From positions 846,501 to 910,500 of the forward strand of contig NZ_AP013072.1 of assembly GCF_000478925.1 (NCBI RefSeq): a stretch of DNA of 64,000 bases, given 5' to 3'. Source of the stretch: Streptococcus anginosus subsp. whileyi MAS624. Lineage in GTDB: Bacteria > Bacillota > Bacilli > Lactobacillales > Streptococcaceae. A program made the translations under genes and the position numbers. This document shows positions 9,086-19,356 of the stretch, piece after piece (within the stretch, counting starts at the first letter, position 1; every line of letters starts with the position of its first letter). The notes below the pieces were generated by a model. It worked only from the letters and a program-made list of their open reading frames with translations, searched no databases and was not told where the DNA came from.

Positions 9086-11263
9086 TTATTTAGAAGAAGA
9101 GCTGGATTCTTCTGTTGATGAGGAAGAACCGCTACTTGTTGATTCAAATTGTTCAGGGTGAAGAGCACGATAGCTTGGGGAATTAAACAGATCAACAGTT
9201 GAATTACCACCTCGTTTGCTATAAAGGCTTGTAGATTCATCACCTTTTTTCTTTTCAATAGATAATAATGATTTAAGTGAGTTGGTATAAGAATAGTCCT
9301 TAGGATTCACTTTCCCTAAATCATTTCCAGTATAGAAGCGAAGCAAGTCTCCGGTTTGAATCAGGTCACTCATTTTCAACTGCTCATTGGTTGTATTGCG
9401 GATTTTTTCCAATTCTGCCTTAGTTGTTTCATCTGGATTGGTAATTTCTTCTCCTGTTTCTGTGTAGTAAGTACGTCCACTGTAGCTAGTATACTTAGGA
9501 GTTACAAAATAGTTTGATGAACGAAAGGCAACGGTTTGTTGATGTTTAGATGATAACAAATCTTGACCGACTTGCAAGTATTGTTTAGAGTCTATACCGA
9601 GCAAATGTTCTAGAGTAGGTAAAAGATCAACTTGCCCGCCATAGGTATTAACGACTTTTCCTTTTGTCATACCAGGAATAACAATCATATAAGGAACTCT
9701 TTGGAGCATGGCATTGTCGTAGCTAGACCAAGTTTCAGAATTTTTGCCTAGTAATGGCGCCAGCGAGGGATTCCGTGAATTGGAAATACCGTAGTGATCA
9801 CCATAAAGAACGATGATTGAATTCTCATAAAGACCAGACGCTTTTAAGTAGTCAAAGAATGATTTAACGGCAGAATCTAGATAATTGGCCGTTGCAAAAT
9901 AACCATTGATTGTTTCATCCTTAGTCGAAGCAAGTGGGAAACCAGTATCGTCTCCAATCAAGCTAGTTGTATAGGGATAGTGATTAGAAACGGTGATATA
10001 TTTTGCATAAAATGGTTGTTGCAAATGTTCAAGATATTTAATAGAATCTTTGAACATAATCTTATCATTCAAGCCATATTGGAATGAATTTGTTTTGTCT
10101 TGCTTAGAGAAGTAAGAAGAATCGAAGAAATAGTTATATCCCCATTGTTTGTAGGTGGTATTTCGATTCCAGAAACTACCAGCATTTCCGTGGAAAACGG
10201 CACTAGAATTATATCCATTTTTTGAGAGAATATACGGAGCAGCTTGCTGCGTGTTTGTTCCACCATAGTTTACCATAAAGGACCCCTGATTGAGACCAAA
10301 TAAACCAGTTTCTAGCATGGTTTCTGCATCAGATGTTTTTCCGGCTTTTACTTGATTAAAGATATTAGAAAAAGCAAAAGTTGAGTTGGAATGATATAGT
10401 GAGTTGAGGAAAGGTGTTACTTCGTATTCTTTGCCATCAGACTTTAATTTATAATCAATCAGGAATTGTTGGAAACTTTCTAAATGAAGATAGATGACAT
10501 TTCTACCTTTAGCAATTCCGTAATACTCTTTATTTGGCTCGGCATAGTGTGACTTGACGTATTCTTCAACTGGTTTCAAATCTTCAGCACTTGCTTTGGA
10601 GCGTTCTTTGTTGGCGCTATATGTCTGATTAGCACTATAGCCAAGAAAGGCTGGCAAGCCTAAAGCGCGGACAACATAATAATTAGAGAAGCCGCGTGTC
10701 AATAACTCTGGACGGTCAACTTCTGCTAAAAAGAGATTGGCTGAAAAAAGCATACTGGACAGAGCAGTAATTGCAAAGCTAGCTCGCTTGTTGAATGGCC
10801 GATCGTCTAAACGGATCCATTTTTTATAAAAAAGAAAACCTAAGATTGGAAAATCAATGATGTAAATCAAATCTCCAGGGCGGAATAATTCAAGCGCAGC
10901 CTCTCCTAGACCAGCCGAGACACTACTTGAAGCGAGCATGGTATTGACAGTAACAAAATCACTAAACTCGCGATAATAGATAGAGTTTGAAATGAGCCAG
11001 ACAAATAATAAAATGTAAAGCGCAACTGCTAGAATATAGAAAACTTTGGTGCGCTTAATATAAAGTGCCAGTCCAATCAACAGCAATCCCAATGGAAGGG
11101 GATTGAGAATCGCGAGAAAGACTTGATAGGCACCCTGAATATCAAGATTAAAGTCAACAGAATAAGCCCACATGGTTTTCAGCCAATAAAGGGTCAGTAA
11201 GGTCAAGACAAAACCTAGTCTTGTACTCATGAAGTTGAGTATCTTCCTAGTCATAGTTTTCAC
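9086..11263 (-). CDS. ltaS: Lipoteichoic acid synthase-type sulfatase (LtaS family)
   Basis: This membrane enzyme polymerises or transfers glycerol-phosphate from phosphatidylglycerol outside the membrane. Five N-terminal membrane segments (to about residue 185) precede an extracellular sulfatase domain. GKTSDAETMLETG carries the nucleophilic Thr, and GDHYGIS and HFH-like metal sites (SNHYPY, YGDH) follow. The C-terminus ends in a Ser/Glu-rich tail (SSGSSSSTEESSSSSK), an uncommon addition. An AAGGAAG site sits at ideal distance from a GTG at 11263 (VKTMTRKIL), so I use that start (725 residues); ATG at 11254 and 11230 are alternatives. Some streptococci make a different type IV teichoic acid, so the substrate is inferred from the family. 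Confidence 0.9.
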   Translation of the reverse strand: MKTMTRKILNFMSTRLGFVLTLLTLYWLKTMWAYSVDFNLDIQGAYQVFLAILNPLPLGLLLIGLALYIKRTKVFYILAVALYILLFVWLISNSIYYREFSDFVTVNTMLASSSVSAGLGEAALELFRPGDLIYIIDFPILGFLFYKKWIRLDDRPFNKRASFAITALSSMLFSANLFLAEVDRPELLTRGFSNYYVVRALGLPAFLGYSANQTYSANKERSKASAEDLKPVEEYVKSHYAEPNKEYYGIAKGRNVIYLHLESFQQFLIDYKLKSDGKEYEVTPFLNSLYHSNSTFAFSNIFNQVKAGKTSDAETMLETGLFGLNQGSFMVNYGGTNTQQAAPYILSKNGYNSSAVFHGNAGSFWNRNTTYKQWGYNYFFDSSYFSKQDKTNSFQYGLNDKIMFKDSIKYLEHLQQPFYAKYITVSNHYPYTTSLIGDDTGFPLASTKDETINGYFATANYLDSAVKSFFDYLKASGLYENSIIVLYGDHYGISNSRNPSLAPLLGKNSETWSSYDNAMLQRVPYMIVIPGMTKGKVVNTYGGQVDLLPTLEHLLGIDSKQYLQVGQDLLSSKHQQTVAFRSSNYFVTPKYTSYSGRTYYTETGEEITNPDETTKAELEKIRNTTNEQLKMSDLIQTGDLLRFYTGNDLGKVNPKDYSYTNSLKSLLSIEKKKGDESTSLYSKRGGNSTVDLFNSPSYRALHPEQFESTSSGSSSSTEESSSSSK

Positions 11264-11466
11264 AAATATATACTTCCTTGTCTTATTTCCTAAAATTTTC
11301 ACTACTAAGTATAACATATTTTTGATTTAAGTTGGTAATTTAAAATGTTGCATTTTCTTTTGCTAGATAAAAAACAGAGAAAGGATTTTTATCCATTGAG
11401 AATAAATAGAATTTTTACGTATGAACACATTTTTTGCAATCATTTTGTAATAAGTAGTACATTTTT

Positions 11467-11495
11467 TTGAGAAAATTCATAACATTTGATATAAT
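11467..11495 (+). promoter_or_regulatory. Promoter immediately abutting the methyltransferase start (leaderless)
   Basis: TTGAGA and TATAAT are separated by exactly 17 bases; the ATG at 11503 begins only 7 bases after the -10. A start of transcription at the usual distance would give an mRNA with essentially no leader, and no Shine-Dalgarno sequence is present. Confidence 0.75.
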
Positions 11496-11502
11496 AGAGC
11501 TT

Positions 11503-12666
11503 ATGAAACAGCTTACGATTCCTTCTTATACTGAAGAAAACATAAAAAAAGGACGATTTGTTTTAGAAAAACAAGATTTTCCTTCACTTTCTTTTCATCA
11601 TCAAGTTGTAGAATTGGTAAATGCAAAAGGAAATTTTGTAGGTATCGCATACTTATCAGAGCAAAACAAGGGTATCGGTTGGTTTATCTCACAGAAGAAA
11701 GTAACTTTAGATGTCTCGTTTTTCTGTCAGTTATTCCAATCTGCGAAAGAAAAGCGACAAGTTTATCAACAATCAAAAGAGACAACAGCTTACCGCCTTT
11801 TTAATCAAGAAGGAGATGGTTTTGGTGGGGTGACAATAGATTTGTATCAAGAATATGCTGTTTTTTCTTGGTATAATCTCTTTGTTTACGAGATTAAAGA
11901 TACCATTGTTCAAGCATTTCAACAGGTCTTTCCAGAAGTTACAGGAGCGTATGAGAAAATTCGTTTCAAGGGTTTGAATGTTGAATCCGCTCATTTGTAT
12001 GGGCAAGAAGCACCAGCATTTTTCACGATTTTAGAAAATGGTGTTCGCTATCAAGTGTTTTTAAACGATGGATTGATGACGGGAATTTTCCTCGATCAGC
12101 ATGAGATTCGTGGTAGCTTGGTAGACGGTCTAGCAGCTGGCAAGTCGCTATTAAATATGTTTTCCTACACGGCAGCTTTTTCGGTTGTGGCAGCCATGGG
12201 AGGAGCCAGCCAGACGACCTCTGTTGATTTGGCAAAACGCAGTCGTGAATTGTCGGAAGCACATTTTAGAGAGAATAATCTTGACTTAAGCAACCATACA
12301 TTCTTTGTAATGGATGTGTTTGACTATTTCAAATATGCAAAACGACATGGTTTGACTTATGATGTAATTGTGTTAGATCCGCCGAGTTTTGCAAGAAATA
12401 AAAAACAAACTTTTTCTGTGGCGAAGGATTATCATAAGTTGATTGCTCAGTCTTTGGAAATTTTAAATCCCCAAGGGATTATCATTGCTAGTACAAATGC
12501 TGCGAATGTTTCACGTACTAAGTTTAAAAAAGAAATTGAAAAAGGTTTTGCAGGAAGCAAGCACCGTTATTTGAAAGAATACGGTTTGCCAGCAGATTTT
12601 ACTTATAATAAAAAAGATGAAAGAAGTAATTACCTCAAGGTATTTACCATTAAGGTGGACAAATGA
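11503..12666 (+). CDS. Class I SAM-dependent rRNA methyltransferase, RlmI-like (COG1092)
   Basis: The product is 387 residues with an N-terminal PUA-like RNA-binding region and a Rossmann methyltransferase half. [16 protein letters not shown] is the SAM-binding motif I, SVDLAKRS follows it, and [12 protein letters not shown] is the catalytic motif IV of the RlmI/YwbD family, which methylates a cytosine (C5) of 23S rRNA in E. coli. The exact target in streptococci is not established here. It appears to be the first gene of the aromatic biosynthesis transcript and overlaps aroD by ATGA. It lacks an SD and probably uses a leaderless mRNA; the upstream in-frame codons to 11467 overlap the promoter and are not likely translated. 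Confidence 0.9.
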   Translation: MKQLTIPSYTEENIKKGRFVLEKQDFPSLSFHHQVVELVNAKGNFVGIAYLSEQNKGIGWFISQKKVTLDVSFFCQLFQSAKEKRQVYQQSKETTAYRLFNQEGDGFGGVTIDLYQEYAVFSWYNLFVYEIKDTIVQAFQQVFPEVTGAYEKIRFKGLNVESAHLYGQEAPAFFTILENGVRYQVFLNDGLMTGIFLDQHEIRGSLVDGLAAGKSLLNMFSYTAAFSVVAAMGGASQTTSVDLAKRSRELSEAHFRENNLDLSNHTFFVMDVFDYFKYAKRHGLTYDVIVLDPPSFARNKKQTFSVAKDYHKLIAQSLEILNPQGIIIASTNAANVSRTKFKKEIEKGFAGSKHRYLKEYGLPADFTYNKKDERSNYLKVFTIKVDK

Positions 12667-13340
12667 AATTAGTCGTATCAGTGATGCCGAAAAATTTAGA
12701 GGAAGCGCAGAATATTGATAGCTCGCGTTATGATGACGCGGACATTATTGAATGGCGTGCTGATTTTTTAGCAAAAGATGAGGTTTTGACTGTTGCACCT
12801 GCTATTTTTGAAAAATTTGCTGGTCGTGAATTGATTTTCACTTTGAGAACAATTGACGAAGGTGGAAATATTGAATTGACGGATGATGAATATATTTCTA
12901 CTATCAAGGAAATTTCAACGATTTATCAGCCGGATTATATTGATTTTGAATATTTTTCTCACAAAAATAGATTTGAGGAAATGTTGGATTTTCCAAATCT
13001 TGTTTTGAGCTATCACAATTTTGAAGAAACGCCTGAAAATATGATGGAAATTTTATCTGAATTGACAAGCCTGACTCCAAAAGTAGTGAAAGTTTCTGTT
13101 ATGGCGCGCAGCGAGCAAGATGTATTGGACTTGATGAACTATACGCGTGGTTTTAAAACCTTAAATCCAGATCAGGATTTTGTGACCATTTCTATGGGAC
13201 AAATTGGAAAAATTTCACGAATAACAGCAGATTTGACAGGTTCCAGCTGGTCGTTTGCTAGTTTAGATGAGCCTAGTGCGCCAGGTCAAATTTCTCTTGC
13301 TAGTATGAAACAAATTCAGGAGATTTTGAATGAAAATTGA
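12663..13340 (+). CDS. aroD: 3-dehydroquinate dehydratase, type I
   Basis: It converts 3-dehydroquinate to 3-dehydroshikimate (third shikimate step) through a Schiff base. Length 225 residues. EWRADF at the N-terminal barrel edge, [12 protein letters not shown] with the catalytic His and KVVKVSVMA with the Schiff-base Lys are visible. The start overlaps the previous stop (ATGA), and the 3' end overlaps aroE by 11 bases, so the three genes are translationally coupled. Confidence 0.96.
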   Translation: MKLVVSVMPKNLEEAQNIDSSRYDDADIIEWRADFLAKDEVLTVAPAIFEKFAGRELIFTLRTIDEGGNIELTDDEYISTIKEISTIYQPDYIDFEYFSHKNRFEEMLDFPNLVLSYHNFEETPENMMEILSELTSLTPKVVKVSVMARSEQDVLDLMNYTRGFKTLNPDQDFVTISMGQIGKISRITADLTGSSWSFASLDEPSAPGQISLASMKQIQEILNEN

Positions 13341-14184
13341 CGGCTATACTCGTTTAGCGGCAGTTGTCGCCAATCCAATCAAGCACAGTATTTCTCCTTT
13401 TATCCATAATGCAGCATTTGAGCAAACGGGTGTTAATGGTGTTTATGTGGCTTGGGAAATCTCACAGGATGACTTGAAAGCAACTGTTGAAAACATTCGC
13501 TGCTATAATATGTTTGGAATCAATTTGTCCATGCCTTATAAACAAGTTGTGATTCCTTTTTTAGATGAAGTGACACCTGCTGCGCAGATGATTGGGGCGG
13601 TGAATACTGTTGTGAATCAACATGGAAAATTGATTGGTTATAACACAGATGGCAAGGGATTTTTTATGAGCTTGCCTTCTTTTGTCATTAAAGGCAAAAA
13701 AATGGTCATGCTTGGAGCTGGTGGAGCTGCGACAGCGATTATTGTACAGGCAGCTCTAGATGGTACTGAGGAGATTTTTGTGTTTACGCGCCAGTCCTCT
13801 TTTGAACGCGTTTCACAGAAAATGAAGGAAATTCAGCAGAAGACTGCAACGAAGATTTGGGTATTGCCTTTAGAAAATCAAGAATTATTGCAAGAAAAAA
13901 TTAACGTTTCTGCTTTATTGGTCAACGGGACCAGTTTAGGCATGGACGGTAAGGCTTTACCAATACCAAGCAGTATTCGTTTACCACATTCACTTCTTGT
14001 GGCAGATGTGATTTACCAGCCGTTTGAAACCCCATTTTTAAAATGGGCAAAAGGACAAGAAGTTGAAGTAGTGAATGGCTTGGGAATGTTGTTGTATCAG
14101 GCGGCAGAAGCATTCAAATTGTGGACAGGAAAAAAAATGCCAACTAAAGAAATTTGGCAGGCATTGGAAAAAAAGTACAAATAA
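13330..14184 (+). CDS. aroE: Shikimate dehydrogenase
   Basis: It reduces 3-dehydroshikimate to shikimate with NADPH. The protein is 284 residues. N-terminal [19 protein letters not shown] binds shikimate, NLSMPYKQ holds the catalytic Lys (most relatives have TMPHK), NTDGKGF carries the Asp partner, and GAGGAATAI is the nucleotide-binding loop. It begins within the end of aroD and is followed by aroB after 10 bases. Confidence 0.95.
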   Translation: MKIDGYTRLAAVVANPIKHSISPFIHNAAFEQTGVNGVYVAWEISQDDLKATVENIRCYNMFGINLSMPYKQVVIPFLDEVTPAAQMIGAVNTVVNQHGKLIGYNTDGKGFFMSLPSFVIKGKKMVMLGAGGAATAIIVQAALDGTEEIFVFTRQSSFERVSQKMKEIQQKTATKIWVLPLENQELLQEKINVSALLVNGTSLGMDGKALPIPSSIRLPHSLLVADVIYQPFETPFLKWAKGQEVEVVNGLGMLLYQAAEAFKLWTGKKMPTKEIWQALEKKYK

Positions 14185-14194
14185 GGGGTTGCCT

Positions 14195-15262
14195 ATGAAA
14201 TTAAATGTGAATATTCCCAATCATCCTTACGATATTGTCATTGAAAAAGGTACTTTAGCCAAAGCTGGAGAATGGCTGGCAAGTTTATGGTCAGCTCAAA
14301 AGATCGTTGTTATCACAGATAATCATGTGGCAAGTCTGTATGCTGAAACGGTTAAATGTAGCTTAGAAGTTGCTGGTTTTGAAGTGTTTGTATTTGATTT
14401 TCTGGAAGGGGAAGCTAGTAAAAATTTAACAACAGTCAATAAAGTTTATGAATTTCTCGCTAAAGTAGGGATGACTCGCAGTGATGGTATTGTTGCCTTG
14501 GGTGGCGGTGTGGTCGGTGATTTGGCTGGCTTTGCAGCTTCAACTTATATGCGAGGTATTCATTTTGTACAGATACCGACGAGTTTGACAGCTCAGGTAG
14601 ATTCTTCGATTGGTGGAAAAACAGGAGTCAATACGCCGTGGGCTAAGAACATGGTGGGTACTTTTACTCAGCCGGACGGAGTTCTGATTGACCCAGATGT
14701 TTTAACAACTTTAGGACAACGTGAATTGATTGAAGGCATGGGAGAGGTCATTAAGTATGGTCTGATTGAGGACGTGGAGCTATGGCAGGAACTGTCTGAC
14801 ATGGACGGTAGCCCAGAGTCCATTTTGGAGCACGCAGAAAGTATCATCTATCATTCTTGTAATGTCAAACGAAAGCTAGTAGTGGAAGACGAACTTGACA
14901 ATGGTGTGCGCCTTTATCTAAATTTTGGACATACGATTGGTCATGCAGTGGAGGCGACTGCTGGTTATGGCAAAGTCATGCACGGAGAAGCTGTGGCTAT
15001 TGGAATGGTTCAGGTAGCGCGTGTAGCAGAAAAAGAAAAGCTAATGCCTAAAGGAATTACCACAGATATTGAGCAGATGTGTCGCAAATTTGGGCTTCCA
15101 GTTGATTATCAACCTTGGCGACAAGAAGAGCTCTATCATGCCTTACTTCATGATAAGAAAGCTCGGGGCAAGACAATCAAATTAGTCATTGTTCCAGAAT
15201 TAGGCAGGGCAGCCATTCATCAGATTCCTTTAGAAGAAATGAAAGATTATTTAGAAAAGTAA
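14195..15262 (+). CDS. aroB: 3-dehydroquinate synthase
   Basis: It makes 3-dehydroquinate from DAHP using NAD and a divalent metal. From ATG at 14195, preceded by AAGGGG, the product is 355 residues. Motifs are [14 protein letters not shown] for NAD binding, [28 protein letters not shown] with a metal-binding Glu, [10 protein letters not shown] and HGEAVAIGM with metal-binding His residues. A longer frame to 14075 is only overlap with aroE. Confidence 0.96.
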   Translation: MKLNVNIPNHPYDIVIEKGTLAKAGEWLASLWSAQKIVVITDNHVASLYAETVKCSLEVAGFEVFVFDFLEGEASKNLTTVNKVYEFLAKVGMTRSDGIVALGGGVVGDLAGFAASTYMRGIHFVQIPTSLTAQVDSSIGGKTGVNTPWAKNMVGTFTQPDGVLIDPDVLTTLGQRELIEGMGEVIKYGLIEDVELWQELSDMDGSPESILEHAESIIYHSCNVKRKLVVEDELDNGVRLYLNFGHTIGHAVEATAGYGKVMHGEAVAIGMVQVARVAEKEKLMPKGITTDIEQMCRKFGLPVDYQPWRQEELYHALLHDKKARGKTIKLVIVPELGRAAIHQIPLEEMKDYLEK

Positions 15263-15295
15263 GTGCTAAATAGCAACAACAGATGAGGTAACGGA

Positions 15296-16462
15296 ATGAG
15301 ATATTTAACTGCTGGGGAGTCACATGGACCGCGTTTAACAGCTATCATTGAAGGAGTGCCAGCTGGGCTTCCTTTGACAGCTGACTACATCAATGCAGAA
15401 TTGAAACGTCGTCAGGGCGGATACGGTCGTGGAGCTCGTATGAAAATAGAGAGTGACAAAGTGGAATTTACTTCTGGTGTTCGGCATGGGCGAACCATGG
15501 GGGGGCCGATTACACTCAATGTGACCAATCTAGATCATCAAAAATGGTTGGACATCATGAATGTAGCAGATGTGGAGGACAAGAAAAAAGGGCTGCGCAA
15601 GATTACCAAACCTCGTCCAGGTCATGCAGATTTGGTCGGCGGTATGAAATATCGTTTTGACGACTTGCGCAATTCATTGGAGCGCTCTTCTGCGCGTGAA
15701 ACGACCATGCGGGTTGCGGTGGGAGCTGTTGCTAAGCGTCTTTTAGAAGAAATCGGAGTTGAGGTAGCTAGTCATATCGTAACTTTCGGTGGCATTGACA
15801 TTGAGGTTCCGGAAAATCTGACCGTTTCTGAAATCAAGAAACGTGCTCGTCAGTCAGAAGTTTCGATTGTCAATCCAGAACGTGAAGAGGAAATTAAAGC
15901 CTATATTGATCAGATAAAGAAAGATGGTGACACGATTGGTGGAATTGTTGAAACCATTGTCGGTGCTGTGCCAGTTGGACTAGGTTCCTATGTTCAATGG
16001 GATAGAAAACTAGATGCTAAAATTGCTCAAGGAGTGGTTTCTATCAATGCATTTAAAGGTGTGGAATTTGGAGTTGGTTTTGAAGCAGGGCGGCTTAAGG
16101 GCAGTCAGGTGATGGATGAAATAATCTGGTCTAAAGAGGACGGCTTTACTCGTCGTACTAACAATCTAGGTGGTTTCGAGGGCGGTATGACCAACGGAGA
16201 ACCTATCGTAGTGCGCGGAGTGATGAAGCCAATCCCAACTCTCTACAAGCCACTTATGAGCGTTGATATTGAGACACACGAGCCTTATAAAGCAACGGTG
16301 GAGCGAAGCGATCCGACAGCTCTGCCAGCTGCTGGTGTTGTTATGGAAGCTGTTGTTGCAACAGTGCTTGCAACTGAGGTTTTGGAGAAATTCTCTTCAG
16401 ACAATCTGAAAGAATTAAAAGAAGCCGTTCAACAACACCGCGATTATGTGAAAGGATTTTAA
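15296..16462 (+). CDS. aroC: Chorismate synthase
   Basis: It eliminates phosphate from EPSP to give chorismate, with reduced FMN. Length 388 residues, usual for the bacterial enzyme. GESHGP at the N-terminus, [12 protein letters not shown] and [18 protein letters not shown] are the family signatures. Its stop overlaps the next start (TAATG). Confidence 0.96.
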   Translation: MRYLTAGESHGPRLTAIIEGVPAGLPLTADYINAELKRRQGGYGRGARMKIESDKVEFTSGVRHGRTMGGPITLNVTNLDHQKWLDIMNVADVEDKKKGLRKITKPRPGHADLVGGMKYRFDDLRNSLERSSARETTMRVAVGAVAKRLLEEIGVEVASHIVTFGGIDIEVPENLTVSEIKKRARQSEVSIVNPEREEEIKAYIDQIKKDGDTIGGIVETIVGAVPVGLGSYVQWDRKLDAKIAQGVVSINAFKGVEFGVGFEAGRLKGSQVMDEIIWSKEDGFTRRTNNLGGFEGGMTNGEPIVVRGVMKPIPTLYKPLMSVDIETHEPYKATVERSDPTALPAAGVVMEAVVATVLATEVLEKFSSDNLKELKEAVQQHRDYVKGF

Positions 16463-17298
16463 TGCTCACCTATATTTTTACAATGACTTTGGTCGGAATT
16501 TTTGCAGGAATTTTGGGCGCTTTATTAGGACTTGGAGGCGGAATTGTTATCACGCCTGTACTCACTCTCTTATTTGGAGTAGACATTAAGTATGCGGTAG
16601 GAGCCTCTATTATTGCAGTTTTAGCAACTAGTTCAGGTTCTGCGATTGCCTATCTCAAAGATGATATGCTCAATCTGCGAATTGCCATGTTTTTGGAAAT
16701 TTTTACGACTTTAGGAGCTTTTGTAGGCGCTATGTTATCAGTGATAACAGATTCACAAGTCCTTTTCTTACTTTATGGCGCTCTCATGCTCTTTCAAGCA
16801 TTTAATATGTACCAGAAGATTCATGATAAAAAGGACAATCAGAATGTGAGTCACAATGATGCTATCGCAGAGAAATTAAATCTCGGTGGTGAATATTTTG
16901 ACAAAGGTCTCAACCAGACAATCAAGTATCAAGTGACCAATGTCCCTGGTGGCTCTGTTGTCATGTTATTTGCAGGTGTTATGTCGGCGCTTTTAGGAAT
17001 TGGTGCGGGTGCTTTCAAAGTATTGGCCATGGATACTGTTATGAAAATGCCTTTAAAAGCTAGTTCAGCAACTTCTAACTTTATGATGGGAGTGACAGGA
17101 ACGGCTTCAGCTATCTTTTACCTTTTTATAGGACAAATCAACCCAGTATTGGTTACACCAATCGCCTTGGGTGTTTTAGCAGGTTCTTTCATCGGAAGCC
17201 GCATCATGCCTTATGTACCTGTAAAAGTATTGCGCTGGATTTTTCTAGTCGCTTTATTAGCTCTGGGTGTACAGATGTTTATACGAGGTATGCAATGA
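16462..17298 (+). CDS. TauE/SafE-family membrane anion exporter
   Basis: A 278-residue integral membrane protein with about eight hydrophobic segments and two related halves, each with a glycine-rich motif (LGALLGLGGGIVITPVL in the first, SALLGIGAGAFKVLAMD in the second). This is the pattern of TauE/SafE (DUF81) sulfite or organosulfonate exporters. It is coupled to aroC and to the following DUF1634 gene, a pair often seen together. Its substrate is unknown; a place inside the aromatic operon hints at an organic acid, but that is inference. Confidence 0.85.
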   Translation: MLTYIFTMTLVGIFAGILGALLGLGGGIVITPVLTLLFGVDIKYAVGASIIAVLATSSGSAIAYLKDDMLNLRIAMFLEIFTTLGAFVGAMLSVITDSQVLFLLYGALMLFQAFNMYQKIHDKKDNQNVSHNDAIAEKLNLGGEYFDKGLNQTIKYQVTNVPGGSVVMLFAGVMSALLGIGAGAFKVLAMDTVMKMPLKASSATSNFMMGVTGTASAIFYLFIGQINPVLVTPIALGVLAGSFIGSRIMPYVPVKVLRWIFLVALLALGVQMFIRGMQ

Positions 17299-17675
17299 CA
17301 GATAAAATGCAAAAAGAAAAAGAAGAGCTGGATTTGGTCATGGGGAAGATTCTCCGAGTGGGGATTTTTCTCTCTATTCTTTTTATGTTTCTTGGGCTGA
17401 TTTTTTACCTTTTTAGTGGTCAGCAGGTCATTTCTTTAAAGAATTTGGAACAGTTTAATCCAGTTGCCTATGTGAAGAGCCATTCCATTTTTGATGCAGT
17501 GACGTTTATGTTACTAGGGGCTTTTATGCTTATTTTGACACCGATTTTTCGAGTGATTTCAACTTTTATCATTTTTGTCAAAACAAAAGATAAAATGTAT
17601 ACGATTTTCACAGCGATTGTTATGGTTATTATTTTAGTGTCGATTATTCTGGGATTTATCGTTGAGCCAAAGTAA
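17295..17675 (+). CDS. DUF1634 small membrane protein
   Basis: 126 residues with three predicted membrane segments (around 23-45, 68-88, 102-122). It overlaps the TauE-like gene by ATGA. DUF1634 proteins are commonly encoded next to TauE/SafE permeases and are presumed partners; no catalytic motif is visible. Confidence 0.8.
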   Translation: MTDKMQKEKEELDLVMGKILRVGIFLSILFMFLGLIFYLFSGQQVISLKNLEQFNPVAYVKSHSIFDAVTFMLLGAFMLILTPIFRVISTFIIFVKTKDKMYTIFTAIVMVIILVSIILGFIVEPK

Positions 17676-17684
17676 GGAGTAAGC

Positions 17685-18791
17685 ATGGAAAAGAGAATTA
17701 TTTATATTGCGGGTCTTGGTTTGATTGGTTCATCAATCGCGCTTGGAATTCGACGTGATCATCCAGACTATACTATATTAGGTTACAATCGTGGAGAAGA
17801 ATCTCGAAAAATTGCCCTTGAAAAACGCATGGTAGATCAAGTGACCGACCAATTTGCTGAATTTGCTCCTCTGGCAGATGTGATTATTCTTGCTGTCCCT
17901 ATCAAGCAAACCATTGAGTTTATCAGGCAATTAGCAACTCTAGATTTGAAAAAAGATGTGATTATCTCAGATGCAGGTTCTACCAAAGCTGAAATTGTAG
18001 CTGCTGCTGAAGAAGCTCTAAAGGAGAAAACCATTCGCTTTATAGGTGCTCATCCAATGGCTGGTAGCCATAAGTCAGGTGCTAGTGCAGCAGATGTAAA
18101 TCTCTTTGAAAATGCCTATTATATTTTTACTCCGTCTCATTTGACGAAAGACGGCACGATAGCAGAAATGAAGAATCTCTTATCTGGTCTGCATGCTCGC
18201 TTTATCGAAATTGATGCCAACGAGCACGATCGTGTCACCAGTCAAATTAGCCATTTTCCGCATATTCTCGCTTCTAGTCTTATGGATCAAGCCGCTGCCT
18301 ATACTCAGCAACACGAGATGACGCAGCATTTCGCTGCTGGAGGATTTCGTGATATGACACGGATTGCAGAAAGTGAGCCGGGCATGTGGACTTCGATTTT
18401 GTTGACAAATCCAGATGCTATTTTAGAGAGGATAGAGGATTTTAAGAAGCGCTTGGATACTATTTCAGGTGCCATTCAGAATAAAAATGAAGATGTGATT
18501 TGGAATTTCTTTCAGCATGGTCGCCAAGTGCGAAAAGCTATGGAAATTCATAAACGAGCAGGTGTGGATAGCTTTTATGACATTTTTATCAATGTTCCCG
18601 ATGAAGAAGATGCTATTTTAGGAGTGTTGGAACTTCTAAGGGGAACATCCATTGTTAACATTCACATCAATGAAGAAAATCGCGAAGATATTAACGGAAT
18701 TTTGCAAATCACCTTTAAAAATCGCGAAGATTTGGAAAGATCTGCTAAAATAATAAGAGAAAAGACACACTATCAAGTCTTTTTAGATTAA
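17685..18791 (+). CDS. tyrA: Prephenate dehydrogenase
   Basis: It oxidatively decarboxylates prephenate to 4-hydroxyphenylpyruvate in tyrosine synthesis. 368 residues: N-terminal Rossmann motif [30 protein letters not shown] with the catalytic His, and [11 protein letters not shown]-terminal region from about residue 298 is an ACT-like regulatory domain, suggesting feedback control by tyrosine. SD is AAGGAG. In related streptococci tyrA directly follows aroC; here the TauE/DUF1634 pair lies between. Confidence 0.95.
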   Translation: MEKRIIYIAGLGLIGSSIALGIRRDHPDYTILGYNRGEESRKIALEKRMVDQVTDQFAEFAPLADVIILAVPIKQTIEFIRQLATLDLKKDVIISDAGSTKAEIVAAAEEALKEKTIRFIGAHPMAGSHKSGASAADVNLFENAYYIFTPSHLTKDGTIAEMKNLLSGLHARFIEIDANEHDRVTSQISHFPHILASSLMDQAAAYTQQHEMTQHFAAGGFRDMTRIAESEPGMWTSILLTNPDAILERIEDFKKRLDTISGAIQNKNEDVIWNFFQHGRQVRKAMEIHKRAGVDSFYDIFINVPDEEDAILGVLELLRGTSIVNIHINEENREDINGILQITFKNREDLERSAKIIREKTHYQVFLD

Positions 18792-18802
18792 GGAGGAAGA
18801 CT

Positions 18803-19141
18803 ATGTCAAATATTTATGATTTAGCGAATGAATTAAGCCGTACTCTGCGTGACCTTCCTGAGTACAAAGCCGTTGTCGAAAGCAAAAAAGCAGTGGATGC
18901 TGATAGTGAAGCAAAGAGTCTTTTAAAAGACTATCTAGCTTTCCAGCAAGAACTGCAAGGCATGGCGCAATCAGGTCAAATGCCAACGCAAGAAGTGCAA
19001 GACAAGATGAAGTCGTTTGGGGATAAGATTCAAGGCAATCATGCCCTGACTGAATTTTTCAATAAACAACAACAATTGTCTATTTACTTAGCTGATATTG
19101 AACGTATCATTTTTGATCCAGTTCAAGAATTGTTGAAATAA
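18803..19141 (+). CDS. YlbF/YmcA (DUF964) family protein
   Basis: A 112-residue helical cytoplasmic protein ([26 protein letters not shown]...). It matches the YlbF/YmcA family, which in Bacillus forms the Y-complex that influences RNase Y and mRNA processing. Streptococcal members of this paralogue typically lie between tyrA and aroA, as here. SD is AAGGAGGAAG. Its role in streptococci is not firmly known. Confidence 0.85.
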   Translation: MSNIYDLANELSRTLRDLPEYKAVVESKKAVDADSEAKSLLKDYLAFQQELQGMAQSGQMPTQEVQDKMKSFGDKIQGNHALTEFFNKQQQLSIYLADIERIIFDPVQELLK

Positions 19142-19151
19142 GGTTATGATT

Positions 19152-19183
19152 CAAGCTGATTCAAGATTTTGGTCAGCTTTTTA
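19152..19183 (+). terminator. Terminator after the ylbF-like gene
   Basis: AAGCTGA and TCAGCTT pair across a 13-base interval (with the central bases partly pairing), followed by a T-run. It ends the first half of the aromatic gene cluster. Confidence 0.7.
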
Positions 19184-19257
19184 TGTGCATAAAATCCATA
19201 GGAGAAGAAAGGATTCAACAAATTAGCAAGAATTTTCTGAATATTTCCACTAAATAC

Positions 19258-19285
19258 TTGTTTTTTACTAATTTCTGAGTATAAT
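19258..19285 (+). promoter_or_regulatory. Promoter of the hydroxyisocaproate dehydrogenase gene
   Basis: TTGTTT and TATAAT are 16 bases apart, giving a leader of about 65 bases before the ATG at 19357. Confidence 0.6.
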
Positions 19286-19356
19286 GAAATGTATCAACTA
19301 GACGGATTTTCAGTTTAATGGTGAAAGCTGAACAGTGTATTTTATGGAGGTGCTTT

